NCBI GenBank assembly: GCA_017445585.1 | Contig: JAFSTX010000039.1 | Location: 1-34,086, forward strand | Direction of reading: 5' to 3' | Length of the DNA stretch: 34,086 nucleotides | Source of the DNA: Lachnospiraceae bacterium | GTDB lineage: Bacteria; Bacillota; Clostridia; Lachnospirales; Lachnospiraceae | In this document: positions 24,552 through 34,086 of the stretch, one piece after another | Position numbering within the stretch: the first letter of the stretch is position 1 | Layout of the letters: each line of letters opens with the position of its first letter | Program-made: the position numbers and the translations under genes | The notes under the pieces: generated by a model | Told to the model about the DNA's origin: nothing | Seen by the model: only the letters and a program-made list of their open reading frames with translations | The model's database searches: none

Positions 24552-25220
24552 TCATTTATCCGGAAATATAAACCTCACAAGCGCCTTTGCCGCATCCGGA
24601 TGCGGAGCGTTGGCGATAATACAGAGCACCAGCCTGCCGCCCCCGCTCGCTTTCAGATGATAGCGCTCCGCGAAATCCTCCGGCAGAGTGATGCCAAGCT
24701 TAAAGCTCCCGCCGCCGTAGTCCTCGGATACTTCTCCGAGCAGGAGCTTACCGGAAGTCTCAAGCTCCTGATATACGGATTCCTCCAGAAAACCGTCAAG
24801 CTCCATCAATGTACCCGCCTCCGCGAGCGCATAAAAGGAGGTCTCGTCACAGATAAATGCGTCGATCATCCCGGCGCCGATGAGTGTATAGATCCTCGTC
24901 GATGCCTCATAGTCGTCCAGCGCGGCGCTATCCCAGACTACTTCCTGCTTTTCATTCAGCCCCAGATACCCGTAAAGCTCATCCGTCAGCTCTGATGAGG
25001 CTTCCCCGGCGATACCGGCATTCAGCCCCGCCAGATAGAGCGCCGGATCACGCGTGTTGGCTTTTTCGATAAAAAACCACACGACGAGCGCAAGCCCGGA
25101 AAGAATGATGATAATATACAGCAGATAGTAATCGATAACATACTGGATCTTGCCGCGCCTGTCAAGGCCGCGCCAAACCTCGCGCATATGTTCCCGCTGT
25201 TTTTTTCGTTCTTCGTTCAT
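24552..25220 (-). CDS. Membrane-anchored hypothetical protein with a periplasmic-binding-like domain
   Basis: A 222-residue protein not recognised by family. A charged N terminus (about 25 residues, rich in Arg/Glu/Lys) is followed by one transmembrane segment (YLLYIIIILSGLALVVWFF). An extracytoplasmic domain of about 150 residues follows. Inside it, GAGMIDAFICDETSFYALAEAG and the closing LCIIANAPHPDAAKALVRFI resemble the second lobe of solute-binding proteins, where a D-A-x-I-x-D segment and an A-x-AL-x-F-helix are common. A weak TTGAGA site precedes the ATG. It lies 77 bp after the rhamnosidase gene and 12 bp before the FruK-like kinase. A sensing or transport-accessory role is an inference. 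Confidence 0.7.
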   Translation of the reverse strand: MNEERKKQREHMREVWRGLDRRGKIQYVIDYYLLYIIIILSGLALVVWFFIEKANTRDPALYLAGLNAGIAGEASSELTDELYGYLGLNEKQEVVWDSAALDDYEASTRIYTLIGAGMIDAFICDETSFYALAEAGTLMELDGFLEESVYQELETSGKLLLGEVSEDYGGGSFKLGITLPEDFAERYHLKASGGGRLVLCIIANAPHPDAAKALVRFIFPDK

Positions 25221-25297
25221 AGTCTCAATACTCTTCTATATACGCGCGCGGAATTCCGCCTGCCCGCCTTTCCGGTTTCATGCCGGAAAGCGAAGCC

Positions 25298-27529
<2,232 letters not shown>

Positions 27530-27548
27530 ATTTTCTCCTGCAAAGGTT

Positions 27549-28088
27549 TTACAGCAGCGGCCCCCATTGCTCACCTTCAGTGGCGTCAGGCGCCTGGCTG
27601 CTCTGATCGGACGGCTGTTCGGAAGATCCGCCCTGGCTGTCGGTGCTTCCCTGGCTGTCGGTGCTTCCCTGGTTTCCGGAGCTTTCCTGGCTGTCAGATC
27701 CGGGTCCGACAATATCCTCAAGGTCGACGTCTTCACCGTTGCCGCTGTCGACAACAGTCAGACCGCCGTTCCCCGATCCTGACGAGGAACCGTTCCCTGA
27801 CCCGCTGGCCGCACCGGACTGCGCGGCCTCGGAAGAAGTCTGCGGATCCGTGGACGCGCTCTCAGACGCTGCCTCGGAAGACTGTGACGTAGAGGGCGCG
27901 CTCTCAGATGCCGTATCGCTCCCCGATGGAGAATCAGATGCAGCGGCCGTCAGCTCGGCGCTCCGGCTCTCGCCCTGAACGGGATCCTTTGAGCCTCCTG
28001 ATACGATCAGCACTATCACAAGAGCTATCACGAGCACTGCCGCCACAGCGGCAAGGATAACCACTATTTTTTTCTGTTTTGCACTCAT
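27549..28088 (-). CDS. Ser/Gly-rich membrane-anchored surface protein
   Basis: A 179-residue protein. ATG 28088 (MSAKQKK) is chosen because GGAGG lies 10 nt upstream; the longer frame begins with a TTG. A Lys-rich start is followed by a strong hydrophobic segment (about residues 8-30, ending IVLIVSGG), then about 145 residues of low complexity rich in Ser, Gly, Ala, Asp and Gln. Inside this region is GNGEDVDLEDIVGPG, similar to the GxxxDIDL[DE] tails of the two microproteins and the 1378-aa protein. There are repeats of GSTDSQ in the C-terminal part. No catalytic domain is visible. It probably projects from the membrane through the wall as a stalk. It lies between nagA-like and rhamnosidase genes, which is an odd place for such a protein. 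Confidence 0.75.
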   Translation of the reverse strand: MSAKQKKIVVILAAVAAVLVIALVIVLIVSGGSKDPVQGESRSAELTAAASDSPSGSDTASESAPSTSQSSEAASESASTDPQTSSEAAQSGAASGSGNGSSSGSGNGGLTVVDSGNGEDVDLEDIVGPGSDSQESSGNQGSTDSQGSTDSQGGSSEQPSDQSSQAPDATEGEQWGPLL

Positions 28089-28139
28089 ATATGCGAGTCC
28101 TCCACTCACCGGCAAAGCCCGCAGGGCCTCCTGCCGGGA

Positions 28140-29282
28140 TCACTCCGCTTCTCTGCCCTCAAGTATGACTTTCTTTACGTTCATCCAGTGATCAACGATG
28201 ACGAGATCCGCGCGGTACCCTTTTTCGATCCGTCCGCGATCCGCGAAGCCTACCGCTGCTGCCGGATTGGCAGACGCGAACTTGAAAACGTCCACTATCG
28301 AGGCTCCGGTATGCTTCATCATATTGCGGCATGCGGTATCGAGGGTCAGCTTTGATCCCGCGATCTCGCCCTCAAAGTCAAAATTGATATCGGTCACCCC
28401 GTCGTATCCGGGAGGGACCGGTCCGTCAAAGACACAGGAATCCGAAATGAGAATGATCCTGTCGTCGCCCTTTATCCGGCGCACCAGGCGCAGCATATAG
28501 GGATCTACGTGGATGCCCCTGCTGTCGCAGATCTGCTCGGCGTAGATCTCTCTGTTGTAATTTACAGCCTCATCTACGCAGACTCCGCGGACCTCCGGAT
28601 AAAAGACCCGATCCCCGGTCGCATTGGTATGATGGGTGCCGATGCACAGCCCGTAAGGCATCAGAGCCTCGATCTGCTGCGGACTGGCTTCACTGTGTCC
28701 TACGGAGAATTTTACATCGGGATTGGCTTTTTTGCAATCCTTGACAAAGCCGAGTATGCCTTCGCGCTCAGGCGCGAGCACCCACACCCTTGCGTCCGTG
28801 CCGGCCGCTTCTATCACAGGCAGGTACTCCTCAGACCTGATCGGACCCTTCCACGGGTTGTTCTCGCGGTTTGCGCCGAACTTAGGGTTCATATACGGGG
28901 CCTCCATATACAGTCCCGCTATGGATGCGCCCTCGGGAGTACGCATGCACTCCCTGACGCGGGAGGCCTGACTGACCAGCTGGCCGGCGTTCATGTCAAA
29001 ATAGAGAGTGGCAAGTATGCTCGTGACGCCGTGAAGCAGATTAAAACGCGCAGCCTCGGCGGGCTCGTCGTAAAACCAGTGACGTCCGCCCGCGTGGCTG
29101 TGTATGTCAATGAGACCGGGGCCTACGAAAAGTCCCTGCGCGTCGATGATCTGAGCACCCTCAGGCGCCTGAATATCCCGCATCTCACCGAAATCGACTA
29201 TCCTGCCGTCTTCATACAGCAGGATGCCGTCGCATATCAGGTGATCTCTCATGACGAGAGTCGCGTTAATGATCGCATTCAT
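28140..29282 (-). CDS. nagA: N-acetylglucosamine-6-phosphate deacetylase-like amidohydrolase (NagA-type)
   Basis: A 380-residue amidohydrolase of usual NagA length. It carries [12 protein letters not shown] (H61, H63), MEAP with metal ligand E127, VGHSEAS (H196), THHTNA (H217), GIHVD and ISDS with the catalytic Asp at 281. These match the E-H-H-H-D set of NagA in order. Differences: the first motif keeps H-x-H where several NagA proteins have lost it. The GAH of the substrate loop is GAN (GANRENNP). NagA removes acetate from N-acetylhexosamine 6-phosphate in the cytoplasm. The start is 4 bp after the NagB-like gene, so the pair is coupled. It may act on a related N-acylated sugar phosphate. 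Confidence 0.82.
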   Translation of the reverse strand: MNAIINATLVMRDHLICDGILLYEDGRIVDFGEMRDIQAPEGAQIIDAQGLFVGPGLIDIHSHAGGRHWFYDEPAEAARFNLLHGVTSILATLYFDMNAGQLVSQASRVRECMRTPEGASIAGLYMEAPYMNPKFGANRENNPWKGPIRSEEYLPVIEAAGTDARVWVLAPEREGILGFVKDCKKANPDVKFSVGHSEASPQQIEALMPYGLCIGTHHTNATGDRVFYPEVRGVCVDEAVNYNREIYAEQICDSRGIHVDPYMLRLVRRIKGDDRIILISDSCVFDGPVPPGYDGVTDINFDFEGEIAGSKLTLDTACRNMMKHTGASIVDVFKFASANPAAAVGFADRGRIEKGYRADLVIVDHWMNVKKVILEGREAE

Positions 29283-29286
29283 ATGA

Positions 29287-30258
29287 TCAATATCCTACTT
29301 TCTCCCAGCACTCAAAAGGAGCGGCGAGCTCCTCGCTGATATAGACCTGAGTCTTTTTGGTCTGGAGCATGGAGCTGGGCACGAGCGGGGTGACCGGGCC
29401 GTGAGTGACGAGCCTGGAAGTCATCCTCTGCCACGATGAGAAGGTGCCACAGGTATTCAGGGCGTGGACTTCGATTCGTTCCTTGGCGCGCATCACGTCG
29501 ATGGGGCCTATGGTAGCGGCCTTGGGCGGAACGTTGGCGATATCGCCTGACTGGCCGAAGGTTCCGTTGAGCGAATTCTGAAGGATCGTCATCGGATGGA
29601 GCTTTACGATCTGGGCAGGGCGGCTGAGCCACTCCTCCACATCTCCGCTGCCGACAAACTCGGGGATGGGGTCTACAAAGGCCACGTGTCCCGTCCAGCC
29701 TGGCGAGGTAGAGATGATGTCCGCTCCACCTTCGGAGATGTCGTTGATTATATTCGAGTAGTCGCTGATGTTTTTATTTGTCGGATAATGCACGTTCTCC
29801 CAGGGCATGCGCAGCTTTGGATCGATCTGCATGACCAGATACTTGATCATGGAATGGACAAAGCCGGCCTCATAGGTCTCGGGGGCGATGTTGCCGTCCT
29901 GATCCGCCCACTCGTCCTCGGCAAAGATATGGACCTTTGAGCAGTCGACCTTGAAATAATTGATGAGCTGGGCCAGCGGTATATACGTGTCGGGCTCGGG
30001 ATTGCCGAGGATCATGGTAAACTTCCTGCCTGCCTCGGAGGCTTCCTTAAGACGGGCAAAGAGCGTCGCGATGAGTACGGGATGAGGGTTCATCATGACC
30101 TTTACATTAAACTCCGGATGCCACCAGTCCTCGCGTTTTTCCAGCTCGGTGCCGCTGAGGCGTCTGACTCTCTCGCAGACCTCCCTGTCCCTGAACGGTA
30201 CAAAATCCGCGGGCGAAAAGTCAAAGCGTCCCGCCGGTTCGAAAATAATGTCTTTCAT
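29287..30258 (-). CDS. Divergent glucosamine-6-phosphate isomerase/deaminase-like protein (NagB family)
   Basis: A 323-residue protein of the NagB/6-phosphogluconolactonase superfamily, longer than typical NagB (about 240-270). Recognisable blocks: [15 protein letters not shown] (phosphate-binding region), FAEDEWAD (cf. MDEY of NagB), [13 protein letters not shown], and [12 protein letters not shown] near the C terminus. In E. coli NagB the motif is D141-G-H143-IAFN-E148. Here it is T189-G-H191-VAFV-D196, so Asp141 is replaced by Thr and Glu148 by Asp, while the ring-opening His is kept. That suggests a different sugar phosphate or an isomerase without deamination. It is the first gene of the operon, with AGGAGG just before ATG 30258 and a promoter about 150 bp upstream. 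Confidence 0.75.
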   Translation of the reverse strand: MKDIIFEPAGRFDFSPADFVPFRDREVCERVRRLSGTELEKREDWWHPEFNVKVMMNPHPVLIATLFARLKEASEAGRKFTMILGNPEPDTYIPLAQLINYFKVDCSKVHIFAEDEWADQDGNIAPETYEAGFVHSMIKYLVMQIDPKLRMPWENVHYPTNKNISDYSNIINDISEGGADIISTSPGWTGHVAFVDPIPEFVGSGDVEEWLSRPAQIVKLHPMTILQNSLNGTFGQSGDIANVPPKAATIGPIDVMRAKERIEVHALNTCGTFSSWQRMTSRLVTHGPVTPLVPSSMLQTKKTQVYISEELAAPFECWEKVGY

Positions 30259-30374
30259 GGTTTTCCTCCTGAAGTTAAAGTTCTATCCGCGTTTCTGCTC
30301 CTGCTTGCGCCCGGCAGGTGTTTTTTGACCGGGCGGGTGATCCGAAATGAGCCGCGGAGGGATAAAAGACTCCG

Positions 30375-30399
30375 TAATGCCTGTTATAAAACGGCATTA
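30375..30399. promoter_or_regulatory. Operator-like inverted repeat at the start of the aminosugar operon
   Basis: TAATGCC and GGCATTA flank an 11-bp AT-rich centre. The site lies about 13 bp downstream of the -10 box, so it would cover the transcription start and early leader, where a repressor would block initiation. The binding protein cannot be named from the sequence. Confidence 0.45.
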
Positions 30400-30411
30400 T
30401 ATCTGTTTAAT

Positions 30412-30440
30412 ATGATAGTTTTGTTTTCCATAAAAGTCAA
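30412..30440 (-). promoter_or_regulatory. Sigma-A promoter of the NagB-NagA-rhamnosidase operon
   Basis: TTGACT (30440-30435), 17-bp spacer, TATCAT (30417-30412). Start expected near 30405, about 147 nt before the ATG at 30258. A second TATAAT-like hexamer lies within the next 20 bp but lacks a good -35. Confidence 0.65.
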
Positions 30441-30523
30441 CCTTAACTTCTCTAAAACAAGTCTTTTCTTTTTTCAAAGAAATGTATCGGGAATAATTTC
30501 TTTCTTTTTAGAAAGTAAATCAG

Positions 30524-30563
30524 GCCGGATCCGGCTCGCAGTCCAGGATTGCAGTCCGGGATG
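30524..30563. repeat. Palindrome GCCGGATCCGGC plus two tandem 13-bp repeats
   Basis: The perfect 12-bp palindrome spans 30524-30535. It is followed by GCAGTCCAGGATT (30538-30550) and GCAGTCCGGGATG (30551-30563), which differ at two positions. They lie about 85 bp upstream of the -35 box. They may be regulatory; equally they may be chance. Confidence 0.35.
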
Positions 30564-30661
30564 CAGGTTTGTAAAACGAGACTTGGCTTTGCACCTTGAA
30601 AGATGAAGATTTGTAAGTAGAATGCCGGTTGCGTCATTGAAACACAGCTGACGCGCGAACC

Positions 30662-30694
30662 AAAAAGAGCCCCTCGGTTCTCCCTCGGGGCTCT
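30662..30694 (-). terminator. Intrinsic terminator after the ornithine cyclodeaminase-like gene
   Basis: The minus-strand RNA pairs AGAGCCCC with GGGGCTCT (30687-30694 and 30666-30673) around a 13-nt loop, followed by five T (30662-30666). It lies 39 bp after the stop at 30733, so it closes the PHP/GLUG-cyclodeaminase unit and separates it from the aminosugar operon. Confidence 0.85.
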
Positions 30695-30732
30695 CAAACT
30701 TCTGTGATGCGCAATAGTAATATGCAGTCACA

Positions 30733-31719
30733 CTACCTGGTCATATCATAGCGGAAAACATCTTCTCCCGATTCTTCTATCCTCTGCAGCACAAGCCCGG
30801 CACAGGCTACGTCAAGCATTCCCGTACCGATGACCTGTGCGAAGATAATATCGTCCGCATTTGTCCTGCCTGCGCACTTTCCTGCGAGAACGTCCGGAAC
30901 TACTACCTCAAAGGAGTCCGCCGTGATTTTTCCCATCTCGGCAAGTTCTTTTACGTTCCCCCGATGAAGCGACTGACCTACATGGTCGGTCGCCCTCTTA
31001 TCGGCTTTCATGACCACGTCAAAGCTGGTCTCGCGGAACGAACCCATGGTCATGACCAGAGCACCCTTCTTAAGCCATGGATACTCGACCAGATCTGCGT
31101 TTGCATTCGTGACAGTCATGACGATGTCTGCACCTCTGCAGCCCTCTTCATTGCTCGCGCATTTTACGAAGCGGAAAGGAGCATCCGGGAATCTGTCAAT
31201 AAAGCGATCCTTTGCAGCCTCATAAATATCACAGAGGCGGACCTCCCTTATATTCAGAATCCTGCTCATACAAAGGAGACTGTAATATGCCATAAGACCC
31301 GTGCCGATGACAGTCACTACATCTGTCTTCGCGGCAAGCAGCTTTGCCATAACGGCAGGCTGTGCTCCTGTGCGCAGATCGTTGATATAATCGCCGTTAA
31401 GCAGCGCGCGAAGCACACCTGTGCGCGAGTCGGTCAAAAGAATATTGGCCTTGATAAACGGCAGCCCTATCTCGCGGTTATGCTCGTAACCACCCACGAC
31501 CTTGATTCCGGCCACATCCGTAGGTCCGATATAGGCGGGCATCGAATTGAACCAGCCGGGTACGCCGACCTTTTCCATGTCGGTAGTAATCTTGCTGGGC
31601 ATGACGACCTTGCCTTCACCGTACCAGCGCCAGGTATCTTCCGTGCACTTTATCACATCATCAACGTTCAGGTATTTTTTTACAGTCTCATTACCTATTA
31701 TAAAAGCTTTCTGATCCAT
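30733..31719 (-). CDS. Ornithine cyclodeaminase / mu-crystallin family NAD(P)-dependent protein
   Basis: A 328-residue cytoplasmic protein of the family's usual length. Visible blocks: an N-terminal KYLNVDDVIKCTED, VMPSKI, AGIKVVGGYEHNREIGLPF, GVLRALLNGDYINDLRTGAQPAVMAKLLA and then the Rossmann turn VIGTGLMAYYSLLCMS. Later VMTVTNANADLVEYPWLKKGA and ATDHVGQS follow. The family includes ornithine cyclodeaminase, alanine dehydrogenase, ketimine reductase and tauropine-type enzymes; the substrate cannot be set from sequence. AAAGGAG precedes ATG 31719. It lies 23 bp after the GLUG/PHP protein gene and is followed by a terminator, so the two form a unit, an unexpected pairing of a surface protein with an amino-acid-type oxidoreductase. 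Confidence 0.88.
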   Translation of the reverse strand: MDQKAFIIGNETVKKYLNVDDVIKCTEDTWRWYGEGKVVMPSKITTDMEKVGVPGWFNSMPAYIGPTDVAGIKVVGGYEHNREIGLPFIKANILLTDSRTGVLRALLNGDYINDLRTGAQPAVMAKLLAAKTDVVTVIGTGLMAYYSLLCMSRILNIREVRLCDIYEAAKDRFIDRFPDAPFRFVKCASNEEGCRGADIVMTVTNANADLVEYPWLKKGALVMTMGSFRETSFDVVMKADKRATDHVGQSLHRGNVKELAEMGKITADSFEVVVPDVLAGKCAGRTNADDIIFAQVIGTGMLDVACAGLVLQRIEESGEDVFRYDMTR

Positions 31720-31742
31720 TTTTTCTCCTTTGGAATGCTCAA

Positions 31743-34086
31743 TCAGTCGTTCCAGATAGGATTGCCGTAGGCGACGACTCTGTTGTTTGTCTCGTCTATT
31801 ACAGCTATGCGGTAGAAATCCACATTATCCTTCGCATCAAAGGCCAGAGACAGGGTGTCCGAATCGGTCATGCCGTTTGAATACACCACCTCGCTGCCTG
31901 CATAGACATTCACGCGGAATCTGTAGCCTTTACCTGAAACGTACTTGCTGAAGCCGCCGATCTCAGCTACAAGGCGCTTCCCGTTGAAATCGGTAGTGCT
32001 TCCCATGGCGGCGCTGCCGACACACATCTTAATGCCCACGTGTCCCGCGGTGAAGTTGCCGGTCACAAGACGGTCCATGATGAGTTCAGCCTTGTTTGTC
32101 GAACCTGTATCCGCAGTTGCCCAGACACTGGTAACAGCCTTCTCGGCCTTATTGGGATTAGTATCGTGGTCTTCCTGAGTATCCAGACCTCCGTGGATAT
32201 CGCTTCCCGCGGTTGCCCAGACCTTGTGTCCCGCCGCCAGCAGGTCCTTCCAGAGCGAATAGGCCTGCTTCGTCTTACTGTCCGAACAGGATCCATAGAG
32301 TACTTCAAGCCCCGTACCGTCCGCGACAAAGTAGTCCTCGGAAGAATTCGAGTAGCTGTATGCATAAGGATGTGCAAAAACGAACAGACCTCCCTCATTC
32401 TTAACCGCATTGGCAAGATCAGTGAATCCGCTCCTGGTAAACTCGACGTAGGTATACGCTCCCGTACCGTTTGGCTCAGCCTGAGGAATATCGCCCTCCG
32501 CGCTGTAATTAAATCCGAATTCAGGCGTCTGAAGAACACTCAGAAGGTCATCCCTGTCCTTGAACAGCATAAGATAGTGAGCTTTGCCCTTGGCAGAGTT
32601 GTAGGCCGGATCGGTCAGGCCGCTGACGTAGGTTCCGGGCTCAGTACCGTAGAGGAACAGATCTTTATCCCACTCAGCATTTTCGATGTGCGTAGTCTGC
32701 CTGTGGTCCAGGCTGGCAATGAAGTCCAGATCGTGTCCGCCCATCTCGCTCTTCCATTGTGCGAGCGCTGCGGTTTCATCTATCTCGCCATCGGCGTCTG
32801 CATGAGCGTGCATATCGCCCTGATACAGGGTCGTTCCCGCATAGACCGAGCTCAGACGGCTTATATCTGTACTGTTTGCCGTTTTGGTCTTGGAATTATC
32901 GATCAGGGTCTGTGCGGAGGACACAGAATCGGCGAAGCATCTGAGCGCCGGAACATCGCTGTCACGCAGCGTCCAATAGTTCTCGAAATCCAGGAACCTG
33001 TCCAGGAAGATACCGTCGATACCTTTCAGATCGTCGCGAGTCCTTGATGAGATCCCATCCGCGTTCTCCTTTGTATCCGCTGCCGAAGAGCCCAGGAAAT
33101 TAAGCGTACCGACTGCGGCCGTATTCCTGACCACGAGCTGAGGAGTGGAGGAGGACCTGCCGCCGAAAAGGGTGCCGGTATTGCTGTTACCGGAGGTCGT
33201 GATCGAACCTATGCTGAGAGTATCCTCAAATGTGATGCCGCCCGCCAGCATATAGCCGAAGATACCGCCTCCCTCACCGCCGCAGCTTATGCTTCCGGTA
33301 AAGAGACAGTGCTCGATTGTGATCGCTCCCGCAGAGTTCTCTGAACCGCCGACGATACCGCCCACATACAGGTTCTCATCTGCCTTGACAGAGCCGTCAA
33401 ACCAGCACTCGCTGAATGTAGCAGCGCCGCCCTGTACGGTAGCAGCCAGACCGCCGAAACGACTGTTGTTCGCCGTCGACTTGTAAACGAAGGAATCGCT
33501 GAAGACCTTTTCCATTCTGCCCGCGAAGAAGCAGACCACGCTGCCGCCGTACGCGGCAGATGTCGTAAAGAAACTGTTTGTAAGCTTCAGGTCCTTTATG
33601 GTCGCAGCTGAAGATGTAGCATGGAACAGGCCGACTCCGGAGGTTCCTGTCACATATGCGCCGCTGATGGTATGACCCTGACCGTCAAAGGTGCCCCCGA
33701 ACGGATTTCCGGAGGAGCCTATCATTGCGAAGGTCTCAGGGTCGCCGCTCATAGCTGTGGACGAAGCCTCGCAGCCGGGATTGAGGTCGATATCGTCGCA
33801 GAGTTTCACGGTCCAGCCTGTATAACTATAAGTCTTTGTTGCCGCGGCCAGGTCTTTAAGGCCATCTGCGGTAGAGATCATAAGGGTATTGGGTCCGCTT
33901 CCTCCCACAAAACTCATCAGGACCGGAGTAGTTCCCTCGCGAAGCGTCCATACATTTTCAAAATCAAGCCAGGTATCCAGGAAGATACCGCCCGCGCCCT
34001 TGAGCTGGTCAACAGTCTTGCTGCTGACGTTATCGGCGTTTCCTGAGTATGCGCCGCTGTTGCCGTACCACTTGGATCCGCAGACA
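31743..34086 (-). CDS. GLUG-repeat / PHP-domain surface protein, N-terminally truncated by the window edge
   Basis: The frame is open to the right edge, so the Met at 33917 is internal and the true start is outside. The visible part is 780 residues. It holds the end of one ~350-aa module (LKGAGGIFLDTWLDFENVWTLRE) and one whole module. The whole module runs TVKLCDDIDLNPG, FGGTFDGQGHTISGAY, CWFDG, CLFTGSI to LKGIDGIFLDRFLDFENYW. Downstream of nt 32820 is a PHP-type metallohydrolase domain of the CehA/McbA kind. Its motifs are GDMHAHADADG (near 32790-32816), SLDHRQ, FAHPYAY and AGSDIHGG, supplying the His/Asp ligands. A C-terminal beta-sandwich ends the protein. The modules match those of the left-edge protein. 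PHP domains hydrolyse phosphoesters; an extracellular phosphodiesterase or phosphatase role is inferred. The cyclodeaminase-like gene follows by 23 bp. Confidence 0.85.
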   Translation of the reverse strand, partial: VCGSKWYGNSGAYSGNADNVSSKTVDQLKGAGGIFLDTWLDFENVWTLREGTTPVLMSFVGGSGPNTLMISTADGLKDLAAATKTYSYTGWTVKLCDDIDLNPGCEASSTAMSGDPETFAMIGSSGNPFGGTFDGQGHTISGAYVTGTSGVGLFHATSSAATIKDLKLTNSFFTTSAAYGGSVVCFFAGRMEKVFSDSFVYKSTANNSRFGGLAATVQGGAATFSECWFDGSVKADENLYVGGIVGGSENSAGAITIEHCLFTGSISCGGEGGGIFGYMLAGGITFEDTLSIGSITTSGNSNTGTLFGGRSSSTPQLVVRNTAAVGTLNFLGSSAADTKENADGISSRTRDDLKGIDGIFLDRFLDFENYWTLRDSDVPALRCFADSVSSAQTLIDNSKTKTANSTDISRLSSVYAGTTLYQGDMHAHADADGEIDETAALAQWKSEMGGHDLDFIASLDHRQTTHIENAEWDKDLFLYGTEPGTYVSGLTDPAYNSAKGKAHYLMLFKDRDDLLSVLQTPEFGFNYSAEGDIPQAEPNGTGAYTYVEFTRSGFTDLANAVKNEGGLFVFAHPYAYSYSNSSEDYFVADGTGLEVLYGSCSDSKTKQAYSLWKDLLAAGHKVWATAGSDIHGGLDTQEDHDTNPNKAEKAVTSVWATADTGSTNKAELIMDRLVTGNFTAGHVGIKMCVGSAAMGSTTDFNGKRLVAEIGGFSKYVSGKGYRFRVNVYAGSEVVYSNGMTDSDTLSLAFDAKDNVDFYRIAVIDETNNRVVAYGNPIWND

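Larger units (their letters stand above)
30259..30732. other. Intergenic region upstream of the aminosugar operon
   Basis: This 474-bp stretch has no credible gene. It holds, from right to left, the terminator of the cyclodeaminase gene (30662-30694), a 12-bp palindrome with two 13-bp tandem repeats (30524-30563), the operon promoter (30412-30440), a near-palindromic operator-like site (30375-30399) and the untranslated leader of the NagB-like gene. Confidence 0.6.

Noticed and set aside
27530-27754. A longer N terminus for the rhamnosidase starting at 27754
   Set aside because: It overlaps the Ser-rich protein gene and is low-complexity read-through; the ATG at 27529 has its own ribosome site.
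33915-33917. Met at 33917 as start of the GLUG/PHP protein
   Set aside because: The frame continues upstream to the window edge in meaningful sequence (LDFENVW module end), and there is no ribosome site at this Met.

Overview
The window looks like part of a Clostridia genome (Lachnospiraceae- or Oscillospirales-like gut Firmicute). The grounds are strong AGGAGG-type ribosome binding sites, lipoprotein and Sec signal peptides of Gram-positive type, LplA/LplB/LplC-type carbohydrate ABC transport, a YesL-like protein, and large GLUG-motif surface proteins. Almost every gene is on the minus strand. Only 21351-22645 is on the plus strand. There are no rRNA or tRNA genes, CRISPR arrays, transposases or phage genes.

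Region A, 17117 down to 1 (minus), reads as one long operon behind a good sigma-A promoter. The order is permease LplB-like, permease LplC-like, a 1090-aa secreted GLUG protein, two microproteins (43 and 45 aa), the solute-binding lipoprotein, a 1378-aa secreted GLUG plus metallo-beta-lactamase (MBL) protein, an MBL lipoprotein, and a GLUG protein of more than 1300 aa that runs off the left edge. The binding protein is thus separated from its permeases by a surface protein and two tiny genes. The microproteins share an acidic C-terminal tail (xGxx[DE]IDL[DE]) with the C terminus of the 1378-aa protein, which is the most unusual protein-level signal here.

Region B, 21130 down to 17229 (minus), holds two paralogous, apparently cytoplasmic proteins resembling the neutral ceramidase N-terminal domain, one on each side of an AraC-family regulator. 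A 29-bp motif containing GACACTTTTT lies exactly 7 bp upstream of the -35 box in two promoters, that of the ABC/GLUG operon and that of the ceramidase-like gene at 18566. Both promoters have 16-bp spacers. This is a strong candidate activator site, probably for the neighbouring AraC protein. The second promoter is nested inside the terminator that follows the araC gene.

Region C, 21236-22645 (plus), is divergent: a YesL/DUF624-like membrane protein overlapping a CBM9-like protein. Region D, 23430-22691 (minus), is an orphan DUF6088/AbiEi-like gene with a near-consensus promoter.

Region E, 30440 down to 23631 (minus), is a six-gene sugar operon: NagB-like isomerase, NagA-like deacetylase, Ser-rich membrane-anchored protein, GH78 alpha-L-rhamnosidase, membrane-anchored protein and FruK/LacC-type kinase. 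Region F, 34086 down to 30662 (minus), is a 5'-truncated GLUG plus PHP-domain protein followed by an ornithine cyclodeaminase-family protein and an intrinsic terminator. Its GLUG module, including a closing LDFENYWTLR motif, is the same ~350-aa module found four times in the protein at the left edge.

Taken together, the locus looks like a glycan acquisition region (rhamnose- and N-acetylhexosamine-containing glycans) coupled to a set of large beta-helical surface proteins carrying MBL or PHP hydrolase domains. The links between the parts are inferred from gene order and shared modules. All assignments rest on reading the sequence without database searches.
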